NCBI GenBank assembly: GCA_016719015.1
Contig: JADKAZ010000002.1
Coordinates: forward strand, 62,001 to 126,000
Direction: 5' to 3'
From: Chitinophagaceae bacterium
GTDB lineage: Bacteria; Bacteroidota; Bacteroidia; Chitinophagales; Chitinophagaceae
Length of the DNA stretch: 64,000 nucleotides
Shown here piece by piece: positions 26,246 to 34,414 of this stretch. Each line of letters starts with the position of its first letter. The first letter of the stretch is position 1. The notes under the pieces are model-generated. The model ran no database searches and was not told the origin of the DNA. It worked only from the letters and a program-made list of their open reading frames with translations. The position numbers were made by a program, and so were the translations under genes.

Positions 26246-26613
26246 GGGGGCGTTTGGTTTTGACAGCGTAGATCTTTGAGAGTGTAAGCATGTACTGCGT
26301 TGCGTAATTAGCAGTTAAATCTGAATACGAAACCTATAAATGGCAATACTCAGTATGCCATGGCTGCCTAATCAGTGATTAAGTAGTCATTAGGGCCGCC
26401 GGGCCGGTTGTTCTGTTACCATGCCCCGCCGCCGACTTAAAAACAAAACAGGATGCTGCAATCAAAGGCTGTGCTGATTGCTTAAGACCATACAGCTAAG
26501 GAAGTAATCGGTTGTCTGTTTCCAGTTCCTTCCCGACATAATAAAATAGAATAAACATGTAGAAAGCTTTCGACGAATATGTTTGGACACCGGTTCGACT
26601 CCGGTCGCCTCCA
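26246..26613 (+). ncRNA. ssrA: Transfer-messenger RNA
   Basis: A 368-nt tmRNA. The 5' end GGGGGCG pairs with CGCCTCC at the 3' end (one G-T), and the discriminator is A with no encoded CCA. The T-arm GGTTCGACTCC and 5' D-loop-like segment are canonical. The tag frame (26342-26371) reads GGC AAT ACT CAG TAT then GCC ATG GCT GCC TAA, giving GNTQYAMAA. Pseudoknot-like GC-rich segments follow (GGGCCGCCGGGCC area). A terminator ends it at 26653. Confidence 0.95.
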
Positions 26614-26625
26614 CACTAATATGGA

Positions 26626-26653
26626 GCCGGTCCCTGATAGGGCCGGCTTTTTT
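26626..26653 (+). terminator. Intrinsic terminator of ssrA
   Basis: GCCGGTCCC and GGGCCGGC form a stem with one bulged base and a short TGATA loop, followed by six T. It is 12 bases after the tmRNA 3' end. Confidence 0.85.
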
Positions 26654-26767
26654 CATTTCATCCCCTCATCATTTATAAAAATAGCTAAGTTAAAAGGGCT
26701 TTAGATCTCTAATAATGCAGGGAATGTAAAGGTGGTATTGATGTTTTCAGCTACGGCTCTTTATTTC

Positions 26768-27358
26768 TTATTTATGCCGATGGCCTAATACGTCTGTTAC
26801 ATCTTTAAGTGAATAACCCTTTGCCTGTAAAAGAACCAGGTAGTGAAATAAGAGGTCTGCAGCCTCACCTAAGAATTTATCTTTATCATCATCTTTACTT
26901 TCTATAATTAATTCTACGGCCTCTTCACCCACTTTCTGTGCAATTTTATTGATGCCGTTGGTAAACAAGGAAGATGTATAGGAAGATTCCGCAGGATTAT
27001 CTTTTCTGTTTGCAATCACTCTTTCAAGCATTTCCAATGTAAAAGCTGAATTACTTTCATTAAAACAACTGTCCGCACCAGTATGGCAAACAGGACCGGT
27101 TGGCTCAGCTTTTATGAGCAAGGTGTCATTATCACAATCAATACTGATATCTTTTACAAAGAGAAAATTACCGGAGGTTTCTCCTTTTGTCCACAGTCGT
27201 TGCTTACTTCGGCTGTAAAAAGTCACCTTGTTTTCTTTTTCCGTTTTGCGTAGTGCTTCTTCATTCATGAAGCCCAGCATCAGCACTTTTAGTGTGATGT
27301 GGTCCTGAATAATTACAGGAATCAATCCATCATTATATTTTGAAAAATCGGGGCTCAT
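26768..27358 (-). CDS. hisI: Bifunctional phosphoribosyl-AMP cyclohydrolase / phosphoribosyl-ATP pyrophosphatase
   Basis: A 196-residue HisIE fusion catalysing steps 2 and 3 of histidine synthesis. The HisI domain (about 1-105) has TFYSRSKQRLWTKGETSGN and the zinc/magnesium motif DCDNDTLLIKAEPTGPVCHTG. The HisE domain (about 110-196) has SYTSSLFTNGINKIAQKVGEEAVELIIES and EAADLLFHYLVLLQ. Last gene of the minus-strand his operon; it overlaps hisF by four bases. No obvious terminator was found after it. Confidence 0.97.
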   Translation of the reverse strand: MSPDFSKYNDGLIPVIIQDHITLKVLMLGFMNEEALRKTEKENKVTFYSRSKQRLWTKGETSGNFLFVKDISIDCDNDTLLIKAEPTGPVCHTGADSCFNESNSAFTLEMLERVIANRKDNPAESSYTSSLFTNGINKIAQKVGEEAVELIIESKDDDKDKFLGEAADLLFHYLVLLQAKGYSLKDVTDVLGHRHK

Positions 27359-28110
27359 AGTCTTACAGGTATTTTATTGTCAGCTAAATATTTTTTAAGG
27401 TCCGGAATGGCTATTTCTTTAAAATGAAAAATGCTTGCGGCTAGGGCAGCATCTGCATTGGCTTTTTTGAATACATCTGCGAAGTGTTCCATATTCCCGG
27501 CTCCGCCTGATGCTATAACCGGTACAGAAACGGAGTTGGCTATTTCTTTTGTCAGTTCAATAGCAAAGCCTCCTTTTGTGCCATCATGTTCCATAGAGGT
27601 AAGCAGTATTTCCCCTGCACCTCTTGCCGTTACTTCTTTTGCCCAATCTCTTGTAAAGAGCATAGTAGAATTTCTGCCGCCATGTGTAACTACCATCCAT
27701 TGGTGATGGATGAGCCTTGCATCAATGGCAACGACAACACACTGGCTGCCGAAATTTTTTGCCAGTTCGTCAATTAAGGCCGGTCTTTTGACAGCCGATG
27801 TATTAATTGAAATTTTATCGGCCCCATTCTCCAGTAATATACTTACATCGTCTATAGTGTTAATTCCACCTCCGACAGTGAAGGGTATATTGATATGAGT
27901 AGCAATTTCCCGGACAAGTTTTGCTAACGTCTTTCTGTTTTCAGTAGTAGCAGTAATATCTAGAAACACTAATTCGTCAGCACCTTCTTCGCAATATCTC
28001 AACGCTAATTCAACAGGGTCGCCGGCGTCCCGTAGTTGAACAAAATTGGTGCCTTTTACAGTTCTCCCATCTTTAATATCGAGACACGGTATAATTCTTT
28101 TTGTCAGCAT
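27355..28110 (-). CDS. hisF: Imidazole glycerol phosphate synthase cyclase subunit
   Basis: A 251-residue TIM barrel that joins PRFAR and ammonia from HisH to make imidazole glycerol phosphate and AICAR. Catalytic aspartates lie in RIIPCLDIKDGRTVKGTNF (Asp11) and VVVAIDARLIH. Phosphate-binding loops: FTVGGGI and VPVIASGGAGNMEH. Four-base overlap with hisIE and a five-base gap from hisA suggest coupled translation. Confidence 0.98.
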   Translation of the reverse strand: MLTKRIIPCLDIKDGRTVKGTNFVQLRDAGDPVELALRYCEEGADELVFLDITATTENRKTLAKLVREIATHINIPFTVGGGINTIDDVSILLENGADKISINTSAVKRPALIDELAKNFGSQCVVVAIDARLIHHQWMVVTHGGRNSTMLFTRDWAKEVTARGAGEILLTSMEHDGTKGGFAIELTKEIANSVSVPVIASGGAGNMEHFADVFKKANADAALAASIFHFKEIAIPDLKKYLADNKIPVRL

Positions 28111-28115
28111 TTCTA

Positions 28116-28832
28116 TTACAGGAACCTTTTTAATTCTTTTAATGTAATCTTATTTTCATAAATCGCTTTACCGATAATGGCTCCGTCACAACCAGCTTCT
28201 CTTAATTCATCCAGATCGTTTATTCTTGAAATGCCTCCACTGGCAATGAGATCAATAGAGGGATGCTGATTCATGATTTTTTTGTACAAATCAGTTGCCG
28301 GGCCTTGCATCATCCCATCTTTACCAACATCTGTACAGAAAATTTTTTTTACGCCTTTTAGTTTGTATGTCTCAATTAAATCAAAAACGGTTAATGCTGT
28401 TTTTTCTGTCCAGCCTTTTATTACAATGACTTCATCTTTTACATCTGCACCAATAATAAATTTCTCTGCACCATAGGCCAGTAACCAACCGGACAGGGTA
28501 AATTCATCTTTAACGGCAATGCTGCCGACAGCAGCATAGGCGGCACCAGAATTAAAAGTAATGGCGAGGTTTTTTTCTGAACTGATGCCTCCGCTAAAAT
28601 CTATGACCAGCCTGGTTTTGCCAGCCAGTTTTTCAAGAACCTTCCAGTTTTTAACATCGCCTGCTTTAGCGCCGTCAAGATCAACCAGGTGGAGTCTTTT
28701 TATTCCGGCATCTTCAAACTGCAGCGCAACTTCCAGGGGATCTTCGTTATAGATAATTTTTTGGCTATAATCACCTTTAGTTAATCTTACACATTTCCCA
28801 TCGATAATATCTATTGCAGGTATAATTGTCAT
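28116..28832 (-). CDS. hisA: ProFAR isomerase (phosphoribosylformimino-AICAR-P isomerase)
   Basis: A 238-residue TIM barrel homologous to HisF, catalysing the Amadori rearrangement of ProFAR to PRFAR. Motifs: IIPAIDIIDGKCVRLTKGDY with Asp8, VIDFSGGIS, CTDVGKDGMMQGPA with the second catalytic Asp, and LIASGGISRINDLDELREAGCDGAIIGKAIYE. It lies one base after the hisH stop and five before hisF. Confidence 0.97.
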   Translation of the reverse strand: MTIIPAIDIIDGKCVRLTKGDYSQKIIYNEDPLEVALQFEDAGIKRLHLVDLDGAKAGDVKNWKVLEKLAGKTRLVIDFSGGISSEKNLAITFNSGAAYAAVGSIAVKDEFTLSGWLLAYGAEKFIIGADVKDEVIVIKGWTEKTALTVFDLIETYKLKGVKKIFCTDVGKDGMMQGPATDLYKKIMNQHPSIDLIASGGISRINDLDELREAGCDGAIIGKAIYENKITLKELKRFL

Positions 28833-28833
28833 T

Positions 28834-29427
28834 TTATAGGGCTAAGAAGTTTTTTAATAGTTGTTCGCCAACGACAGCACTTTTTTCCGGGTGGAACTGC
28901 ACACCATAGAAATTATTTTTTTGTAAAGCTGAACTGTACCGTTTGATGTATTCAGTTGTTGCTATCGTATCAGTGCTTGCTTCTGCATAATAACCATGAA
29001 CGAAGTAACAATAACTGTTTTCTGTTATGTTACTGAATAGTACCGATTTAAGATCATAAACGGTATTCCACCCAATTTGCGGAACTTTTACATGGGTTTC
29101 AGCGGGGTTGAATTTTCTCACTTTTACATTTTCAAATATGCCAATGCAGTCAGTATTATTTTCTTCTGAGTGTTTGCAAAGCAATTGCATACCAAGACAG
29201 ATACCCAGAACAGGTTGTGTTAAGGAAAGAATGAGTTCGTCAAGTTTTCTATCTTTCAGGTACTTCATCGCCGTGCTGGCTTCGCCAACACCCGGAAAGA
29301 TTACTTTATCAGCATTTTTTATGAGATCTGCATCATCTGTTACAGTTGCCTGTATGCCGATTCGTTCCAATGCGAATAGTACAGATTGGATATTGCCGGC
29401 ATTATATTTTATAATTACTACATTCAT
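28834..29427 (-). CDS. hisH: Imidazole glycerol phosphate synthase glutamine amidotransferase subunit
   Basis: A 197-residue class I glutaminase that feeds ammonia to HisF. Nucleophile Cys in VLGICLGMQLL, catalytic His/Glu in YGVQFHPEKSAVVG, and FPGVGEAS near residue 45. Its ATG shares one base with the hisB stop. HisH and HisF are separated by hisA, the common bacterial order H-A-F. Confidence 0.97.
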   Translation of the reverse strand: MNVVIIKYNAGNIQSVLFALERIGIQATVTDDADLIKNADKVIFPGVGEASTAMKYLKDRKLDELILSLTQPVLGICLGMQLLCKHSEENNTDCIGIFENVKVRKFNPAETHVKVPQIGWNTVYDLKSVLFSNITENSYCYFVHGYYAEASTDTIATTEYIKRYSSALQKNNFYGVQFHPEKSAVVGEQLLKNFLAL

Positions 29428-30566
29428 TATAAAATTCCTTTTGTGCTGGGTAATTGCTGATTATCAACATCCCTTTTCACTGCTGACTTGATAGCTTTTG
29501 CCAATGCCTTGAAGATGGATTCTATTTTGTGATGTTCATTGTCGCCTGTGGCTTTAATATTAAGATTGCACCTGGCAGCATCTGAAAACGATTTGAAGAA
29601 ATGATAGAACATTTCAGCAGGCATGTCGCCGATCTTTTCTCTTTTAAATTCCGCCTCCCAGACGAGCCAACTTCTTCCGCCAAAATCGATGGACACCTGC
29701 GCAAGACAATCATCCATGGGTAAGGTGAAACCATAGCGTTCAATTCCTTTTTTATTTCCTAATGCCATTGCAAATGCTTCGCCCAATGCAATGGCGGTGT
29801 CTTCAATTGTATGGTGTTCGTCAATATGGAGATCGCCATTCACTTTTATTGCCAGATCAATTCCACTGTGACGGCTTAACTGTTCCAGCATATGATTAAA
29901 AAAATTCAGACCGGTATCAATTGTTGCGTTGCCTTTCCCATCAATGTTCATCAGGATCTTGATCTTTGTTTCATTGGTATTTCTTTCATGTTGAATAATC
30001 CTTTCTCCAAGCCTGAGATATTCATACACCGATTTCCAGTTCGTTGTTTCGAGGGCAATAGTAGATTGCAGATCTGTCAGGTCATTGGTAATTTCAGCAG
30101 CACCAAGACTGGCATCATTGTTCAGCCAGATAGCTTTACAGTTAAGATTCTTTGCAAGTTGCACATCTGTAACTCTGTCTCCAATAACAAATGAACCGGC
30201 CATATCATACTCCGGGTTATTGAGATATTGTGTAAGCATTCCCGTTGCAGGTTTACGGGTAGATGCATTACCTGCTGCAAATGTTTTATCAATGTGTATA
30301 TCACTAAAGATTATATTTTCATTTTCCAGGCTTTTTAGTATAAAATTCTGAACAGGCCAGAATGTTTCTTCTGGATAAGCAGCAGTTCCTAATCCATCCT
30401 GGTTTGTTACCATCACCAGCTCAAAATCAAGTTCTTTGGCGATTCGTCCCATCCAGGTGAACATGTCCGGATAAAATTCGAGTTTTTCAAATGAGTCGAT
30501 CTGGTAAGTAGGAGGGGCTTCTTTTATTAAAGTGCCATCCCTGTCAATGAATAATATTTTTCTCAT
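29427..30566 (-). CDS. hisB: Bifunctional histidinol-phosphatase / imidazoleglycerol-phosphate dehydratase
   Basis: A 379-residue fusion. The N-terminal HAD phosphatase (about 1-165) starts KILFIDRDGTLIKE with the D-x-D-G-T nucleophile and ends with the GSFVIGDRVTDVQLA motif. The C-terminal IGP dehydratase (about 185-379) has LHIDEHHTIEDTAIALGEA and GDNEHHKIESIFKALAKAIK, the two metal-binding HH motifs. It covers steps 6 and 8. It overlaps hisC by four bases. Confidence 0.98.
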   Translation of the reverse strand: MRKILFIDRDGTLIKEAPPTYQIDSFEKLEFYPDMFTWMGRIAKELDFELVMVTNQDGLGTAAYPEETFWPVQNFILKSLENENIIFSDIHIDKTFAAGNASTRKPATGMLTQYLNNPEYDMAGSFVIGDRVTDVQLAKNLNCKAIWLNNDASLGAAEITNDLTDLQSTIALETTNWKSVYEYLRLGERIIQHERNTNETKIKILMNIDGKGNATIDTGLNFFNHMLEQLSRHSGIDLAIKVNGDLHIDEHHTIEDTAIALGEAFAMALGNKKGIERYGFTLPMDDCLAQVSIDFGGRSWLVWEAEFKREKIGDMPAEMFYHFFKSFSDAARCNLNIKATGDNEHHKIESIFKALAKAIKSAVKRDVDNQQLPSTKGIL

Positions 30567-31615
30567 GCTGTATATGCATTTAAAGAGGCTATTAATTGTA
30601 TGTTTTCTTCAGGAGTGCCAATTGTTATACGAAGACAATCATCACACAATATCACTTTTGAACGGTCACGGACGATGATTCCTTTATCAGCCAGGTAGCT
30701 GTAAATAGCTGAAGCCCCTGTCATTTTTGTGAGAATAAAATTGGCATCAGAAGGGTAAACAGTTTGGGTAAATGGCAACCTGAGTAATTCCTGTTGCAAC
30801 CACTCTTTTTGTTCTACTGTTGTTTTTGTCCAATTATTGACACTGGAAATATTTCCCAGGGCTTCAATGGCCAGTTGCTGTGTAGCAGTATTGATATTGT
30901 AAGGATATTTTATTTTGTTCAGGTAGTTAATAATGGGTTGCCCGGCGAAAGCCATACCCAGTCTGAGTCCTGCGAGGCCCCATGCTTTGGATAAGGTTTG
31001 CAGTATAACCAGGTTCGGGTATTCGGTCAATTCCGGAATAAACGTTTTTTGCTTTGCATAGTTTATATAAGCTTCATCTATCACAACTAATCCGTCAAAG
31101 TTGTTAAGTAATACTTCAATATCATTTCTGCTAATGCTATTACCGGTTGGATTGTTGGGCGAGCAAACGAAAATAAGCTTAGTATCCGGGTCGATTGCCG
31201 TTTCAATACGTTCAAGGTTCAATTGAAAATTTTCCAGCAATGGAACTTTCTTCACTTGTACATCATTCATGGCTGCACATACTTCATACATGCCATATGT
31301 GGGAGGGAAGATGATAACATTATCTTTTCCGGGGTTACAGAAAATTCTGAATAACAAGTCTATTGCTTCATCGCTTCCATTACCCAGGAAAATATTTTGT
31401 GATGGCACGCCTTTGATGCTGCTTATCTTCTCCTTCAGCTTTGATTGTATGGGGTCGGGATAGCGGTTGTAATTTTCCGTCAAGGGTGAACCAAAAGAAT
31501 TTTCATTGGCGTCAAGGAAAATAGTTGCATCCCCGGAAAACTCATGCCTTGCTGAGGAGTAAGGGGTCATTTTTTTAATATTATCTCTTACGAGATTTTC
31601 TATATTGAATTCCAT
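30563..31615 (-). CDS. hisC: Histidinol-phosphate aminotransferase
   Basis: A 350-residue class I PLP aminotransferase. Motifs: FLGNGSDEAIDLLFRIF (cofactor phosphate), FVCSPNNPTGN, VVIDEAYINYA and the PLP-lysine motif LQTLSKAWGLAGLRLG. C-terminal Arg in DCLRITIGTPEEN binds substrate. It lies two bases from the hisD stop and overlaps hisB. Confidence 0.97.
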   Translation of the reverse strand: MEFNIENLVRDNIKKMTPYSSARHEFSGDATIFLDANENSFGSPLTENYNRYPDPIQSKLKEKISSIKGVPSQNIFLGNGSDEAIDLLFRIFCNPGKDNVIIFPPTYGMYEVCAAMNDVQVKKVPLLENFQLNLERIETAIDPDTKLIFVCSPNNPTGNSISRNDIEVLLNNFDGLVVIDEAYINYAKQKTFIPELTEYPNLVILQTLSKAWGLAGLRLGMAFAGQPIINYLNKIKYPYNINTATQQLAIEALGNISSVNNWTKTTVEQKEWLQQELLRLPFTQTVYPSDANFILTKMTGASAIYSYLADKGIIVRDRSKVILCDDCLRITIGTPEENIQLIASLNAYTA

Positions 31616-31617
31616 AG

Positions 31618-32898
31618 TTAATTTTTTAGTCGTACGGCAACTGCATTACTATGTGCATCCAACCCTTCTGCGGTGGCCATGGTCATAACGGTGTTGCCGA
31701 TATTTTGTAGTCCTTCTTTTGTTAGTTGCTGGTAAGTGATTCTTTTAACAAAGCTATCCAATGAAACTCCGCTGTACATAGCTGCATATCCATTTGTTGG
31801 TAATGTATGATTAGTACCGCTGGCATAATCTCCGGCACTTTCCGGAGAATAATTACCTATAAATACTGACCCGGCCGCTGTTATTTTTTGGGCGGTTTGT
31901 TGAGCCTCATAGCATGACAAAATCAGATGTTCGGGTGCATAAAGATTGGAGAACGAAACGGCCTCTTCAAGATCTTTTACCAGGATGATTTTACTGTTCT
32001 CCAGTGCTTTGATGGCAATTTTCTTTCTTGATAATGTACTCAGTTGCTTTTCAATTTCATTTTTGACTCCATCAACTAATGATAAGGAATAAGTAACCAG
32101 CATCACCTGCGAATCAGCCCCATGCTCAGCCTGTGATAAAAGATCAGCTGCAACGTATTCCGGAATAGCCCCTTCGTCAGCTATTATCAAAACCTCCGAT
32201 GGGCCTGCTGGCATATCAATAGCAAGACCTTCTTGTTGTACCAGCTGTTTCGCTAATGTTACATATTGATTTCCCGGCCCAAAGATTTTAAATACTTTTG
32301 GAATGCTTTCAGTGCCATATGCCATTGCTGCTATGGCTTGAACTCCGCCGACTTTAAATATTTTTGTGATACCACACAGGTTTGCTGTATATAAAATGGC
32401 GGGGTTGATGGTACCGTCCATTTGTGGCGGTGTACAGAGAATAATTTCCTTGGACCCGGCGATCTGTGCCGGTATGGCCAACATCAAAACAGTAGAGAAC
32501 AGCGGGGCAGAGCCGCCTGGAATATACAAACCTACTTTCTCTATTCCCACTGACTGACGCCAGCAAATTACACCCGGCATCGTTTCTATCTTTTTCACTT
32601 CTTCCTTTTGAGAAATGTGAAAACGTTCAATATTTATTTTTGCCTGTTGAATGGCTTGCTTTAACGCATCGCTTAATAAGGATTCAGCTGCAAAAATTTC
32701 TTCGCTTGTAACGGCACTGATTTTTAATTTCACTTCGTCAAATTGACGGGTAAATTTTATGACTGCTTTATCACCTTTTTCTTTCACCTTTTGCAATATT
32801 TTTTTAACCGATTTCTCCAGGGAGGAATTGTCGGCAACCGGCCTTTTAATAATTTCAGGCCAGATTTTCTTGTCGGGGTATGAATACATCTTCATCAT
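31618..32898 (-). CDS. hisD: Histidinol dehydrogenase
   Basis: A 426-residue zinc enzyme oxidising histidinol to histidine in the last two steps. Motifs: VGLYIPGGSAPLFSTVLMLAIPAQIAG, KIFKVGGVQAIAAMAYGT, DMPAGPSEVLIIAD, LLSQAEHGADSQVML (zinc ligands and catalytic His region) and the C-terminal DYASGTNHTLPT. The ATGATG start overlaps the hisG stop (ATGA). Confidence 0.98.
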   Translation of the reverse strand: MMKMYSYPDKKIWPEIIKRPVADNSSLEKSVKKILQKVKEKGDKAVIKFTRQFDEVKLKISAVTSEEIFAAESLLSDALKQAIQQAKINIERFHISQKEEVKKIETMPGVICWRQSVGIEKVGLYIPGGSAPLFSTVLMLAIPAQIAGSKEIILCTPPQMDGTINPAILYTANLCGITKIFKVGGVQAIAAMAYGTESIPKVFKIFGPGNQYVTLAKQLVQQEGLAIDMPAGPSEVLIIADEGAIPEYVAADLLSQAEHGADSQVMLVTYSLSLVDGVKNEIEKQLSTLSRKKIAIKALENSKIILVKDLEEAVSFSNLYAPEHLILSCYEAQQTAQKITAAGSVFIGNYSPESAGDYASGTNHTLPTNGYAAMYSGVSLDSFVKRITYQQLTKEGLQNIGNTVMTMATAEGLDAHSNAVAVRLKN

Positions 32899-33755
32899 AT
32901 AATCATCTTTTCAATGGGGATTATCAATATTCCCTGTGCACCGTTTGTTTTTAATAGTTCAATTACATTCCAGAAATCGGCTTCATTGATAACAGAATGA
33001 ACAGAACTCCAACCGGGCTCAGCCAACGGTAGAATAGTCGGGCTCTTCATACCCGGTAGTATGCCGCAAATAACTTCTAGTTTGTCATTGGGCGCATTCA
33101 GCAATACATATTTATTATTCTTTGCCTTTTTTACTGAGCGGATGCGAAACAAAAGGCTTTCAAGAATATTTTTTTTTCCAGCAGCTAAGTTTTTATTTTT
33201 AATCAATACAGCCTCTGATGAAAGAATTGTTTCGATCTCTTTCAGTTCATTGGTAAAAAGGGTACTGCCCGAACTAACAAGGTCGCAGATAGCATCCGCA
33301 AGACCTATTTTGGGTGCTATTTCTACCGATCCGCTTATTTCATGAATGGCAGCAGTAATATTCTTTTCTTTTAGAAAGTTGGAAAGAATAAAAGGATAGC
33401 TGGTCGCAATTTTTTTGCCTTGCAGGTCATTGAGTGACTGCATCGAACCATTCTTAGGCACCGCCAATGACAATCGGCATTTTCCAAACCCCAGTTTTTC
33501 TATTGAATCAACCTCTTTGTTTTTTTCCGATACTACATTTTCTCCAACAAAACCAATATCTGCAACAGCATCCTGCACATACTCGGGAATATCGTCATCC
33601 CGTAAAAAGAAAACTTCTACCGGAAAATTTGCTGCAATTACTCTTAACTGATTATTTCCATTGCTTACCTCGATACCGCATTCTTTCAGTAGTTTCATTG
33701 AGCCCTCATAGAGACGTCCCGATTTCTGAACAGCGATTCTTAATGTTTCTTGCAT
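32895..33755 (-). CDS. hisG: ATP phosphoribosyltransferase, long form
   Basis: A 286-residue HisG catalysing the first, feedback-regulated step. The N-terminal region has LRIAVQKSGRLYEGSMKLLKECGI and DDIPEYVQDAVADIGFVGENVV; EISGSVEIAPKIGLADAICDLVSSGSTL is the PRPP region. The C-terminal about 75 residues (NAPNDKLEVICGILPGMKSPTILPLA to IIPIEKMII) form the ACT-like regulatory domain, so this is the long form that does not need HisZ. First gene of the operon, 22 bases downstream of the attenuator stem. Confidence 0.98.
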   Translation of the reverse strand: MQETLRIAVQKSGRLYEGSMKLLKECGIEVSNGNNQLRVIAANFPVEVFFLRDDDIPEYVQDAVADIGFVGENVVSEKNKEVDSIEKLGFGKCRLSLAVPKNGSMQSLNDLQGKKIATSYPFILSNFLKEKNITAAIHEISGSVEIAPKIGLADAICDLVSSGSTLFTNELKEIETILSSEAVLIKNKNLAAGKKNILESLLFRIRSVKKAKNNKYVLLNAPNDKLEVICGILPGMKSPTILPLAEPGWSSVHSVINEADFWNVIELLKTNGAQGILIIPIEKMII

Positions 33756-33768
33756 ATATTTTTTCTTA

Positions 33769-33802
33769 AAATGAAAAAGGGCTTACTGTTAAGTAAGCCC
33801 TT
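33769..33802 (-). terminator. Attenuator terminator of the his operon
   Basis: An 11-bp perfect stem (AAGGGCTTACT with AGTAAGCCCTT; 33792-33802 and 33777-33787) with a four-base loop, followed on the minus strand by TTTTTCATTTT. It ends just before hisG. Its 5' arm can pair instead with AGTAGGCC (minus strand, 33830-33837) from the upstream hairpin: eight pairs, one G-T. That is a plausible antiterminator. Confidence 0.88.
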
Positions 33803-33803
33803 G

Positions 33804-33848
33804 ATTATGTTTGTACATAATATCCTCATGGCCTACTCTGGAAGAGTA
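33804..33848 (-). promoter_or_regulatory. his leader hairpins (pause and antiterminator arms)
   Basis: On the minus strand TACTCT-TCC-AGAGTA (33834-33848) forms a hairpin inside the end of the leader peptide frame. ATTATGT-ACAA-ACATAAT (33804-33821) forms a second. A ribosome stalled on the His codons would cover the first arm of hairpin 1. That frees AGTAGGCC to pair with GGCTTACT of the terminator and lets transcription continue. The mechanism is inference from pairing. Confidence 0.75.
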
Positions 33849-33882
33849 AGAAATGATGATGGTTATGTGTGTATGTTTTCAT
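33826..33882 (-). CDS. hisL: Histidine operon leader peptide
   Basis: An 18-residue peptide, MKTYTHNHHHFLLFQSRP, with His at codons 6, 8, 9 and 10. It lies between a TATTTTTG promoter box and the attenuator terminator, directly upstream of hisG. The spacing of the His codons relative to hairpin 1 fits ribosome-stalling attenuation: the stalled ribosome would mask TTACTCT. The peptide itself has no expected function. Confidence 0.88.
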   Translation of the reverse strand: MKTYTHNHHHFLLFQSRP

Positions 33883-33892
33883 TATTGAGTTG

Positions 33893-33900
33893 CAAAAATA
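33893..33900 (-). promoter_or_regulatory. Probable -7 box of the his operon
   Basis: TATTTTTG on the minus strand, ten bases before the hisL ATG. Transcription would begin almost at the leader ATG, so the leader peptide is nearly leaderless. Confidence 0.5.
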
Positions 33901-34044
33901 AGGATAATTACTATTCGTTAGATATTTTAGTTTTAATTTCAACCATCTTTCGTTAGTAATGAAGACATAGCTAAACGACGCAGAATGCTTTTCAGGCGCA
34001 AAGCCCAAAAAACACAAATACAGCCTGGTATTTCAATTGATAAA

Positions 34045-34167
34045 TTATCCTCTAAACTTGTAGTTGGCCTGAGGATTTCCGGGGCATCCTTGCTTTTGAG
34101 AAGCACAGGAGGTAACTACAAAAACTAAGGCAAGTAATACGAAAGCTAAAAGTGATTTATTTTTCAT
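34045..34167 (-). CDS. Small lipoprotein
   Basis: A 40-residue frame from ATG 34167 to TAA 34045. It has a Lys-containing start (MKNKS), a hydrophobic core (LLAFVLLALVFVV) and a lipobox TSC with Cys21. The mature part is only about 20 residues (CASQKQGCPGNPQANYKFRG), with a second Cys. Tiny lipoproteins with a CPGNPQ-like tail are common in Chitinophagaceae, often of unknown role. It is upstream of and co-oriented with the his operon but has a separate leader region between. No RBS of Shine-Dalgarno type is expected in this phylum. Confidence 0.75.
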   Translation of the reverse strand: MKNKSLLAFVLLALVFVVTSCASQKQGCPGNPQANYKFRG

Positions 34168-34414
34168 GTCAGGTGGATATTTGACTGTTAAACGATAAAA
34201 CGCAACGATTATTTTGTAAGTTCAAAGATAAGAATGTTGCGGTATTTTGCAGTGCCTTTAAATATTGATTTTTCGGGAAACATTGGTTATGCTAAACAAC
34301 TGGTTATCTTTATTTCATAAAGTTTTTCTGCTTCCAAATTTGATTTTGATAAGTACAGCAAAAAGTTACCTTTACCCCCCTTATTAACAAAAACAAAGAG
34401 AAATTATTAACCCA

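Noticed and set aside
26462..26656. A 64-codon minus-strand frame
   Set aside because: It lies inside the tmRNA and its terminator; the frame is accidental.
33750..33956. A plus-strand 68-codon frame over the his leader
   Set aside because: It is antisense to the attenuator, and the minus-strand leader peptide with its His run explains the region.
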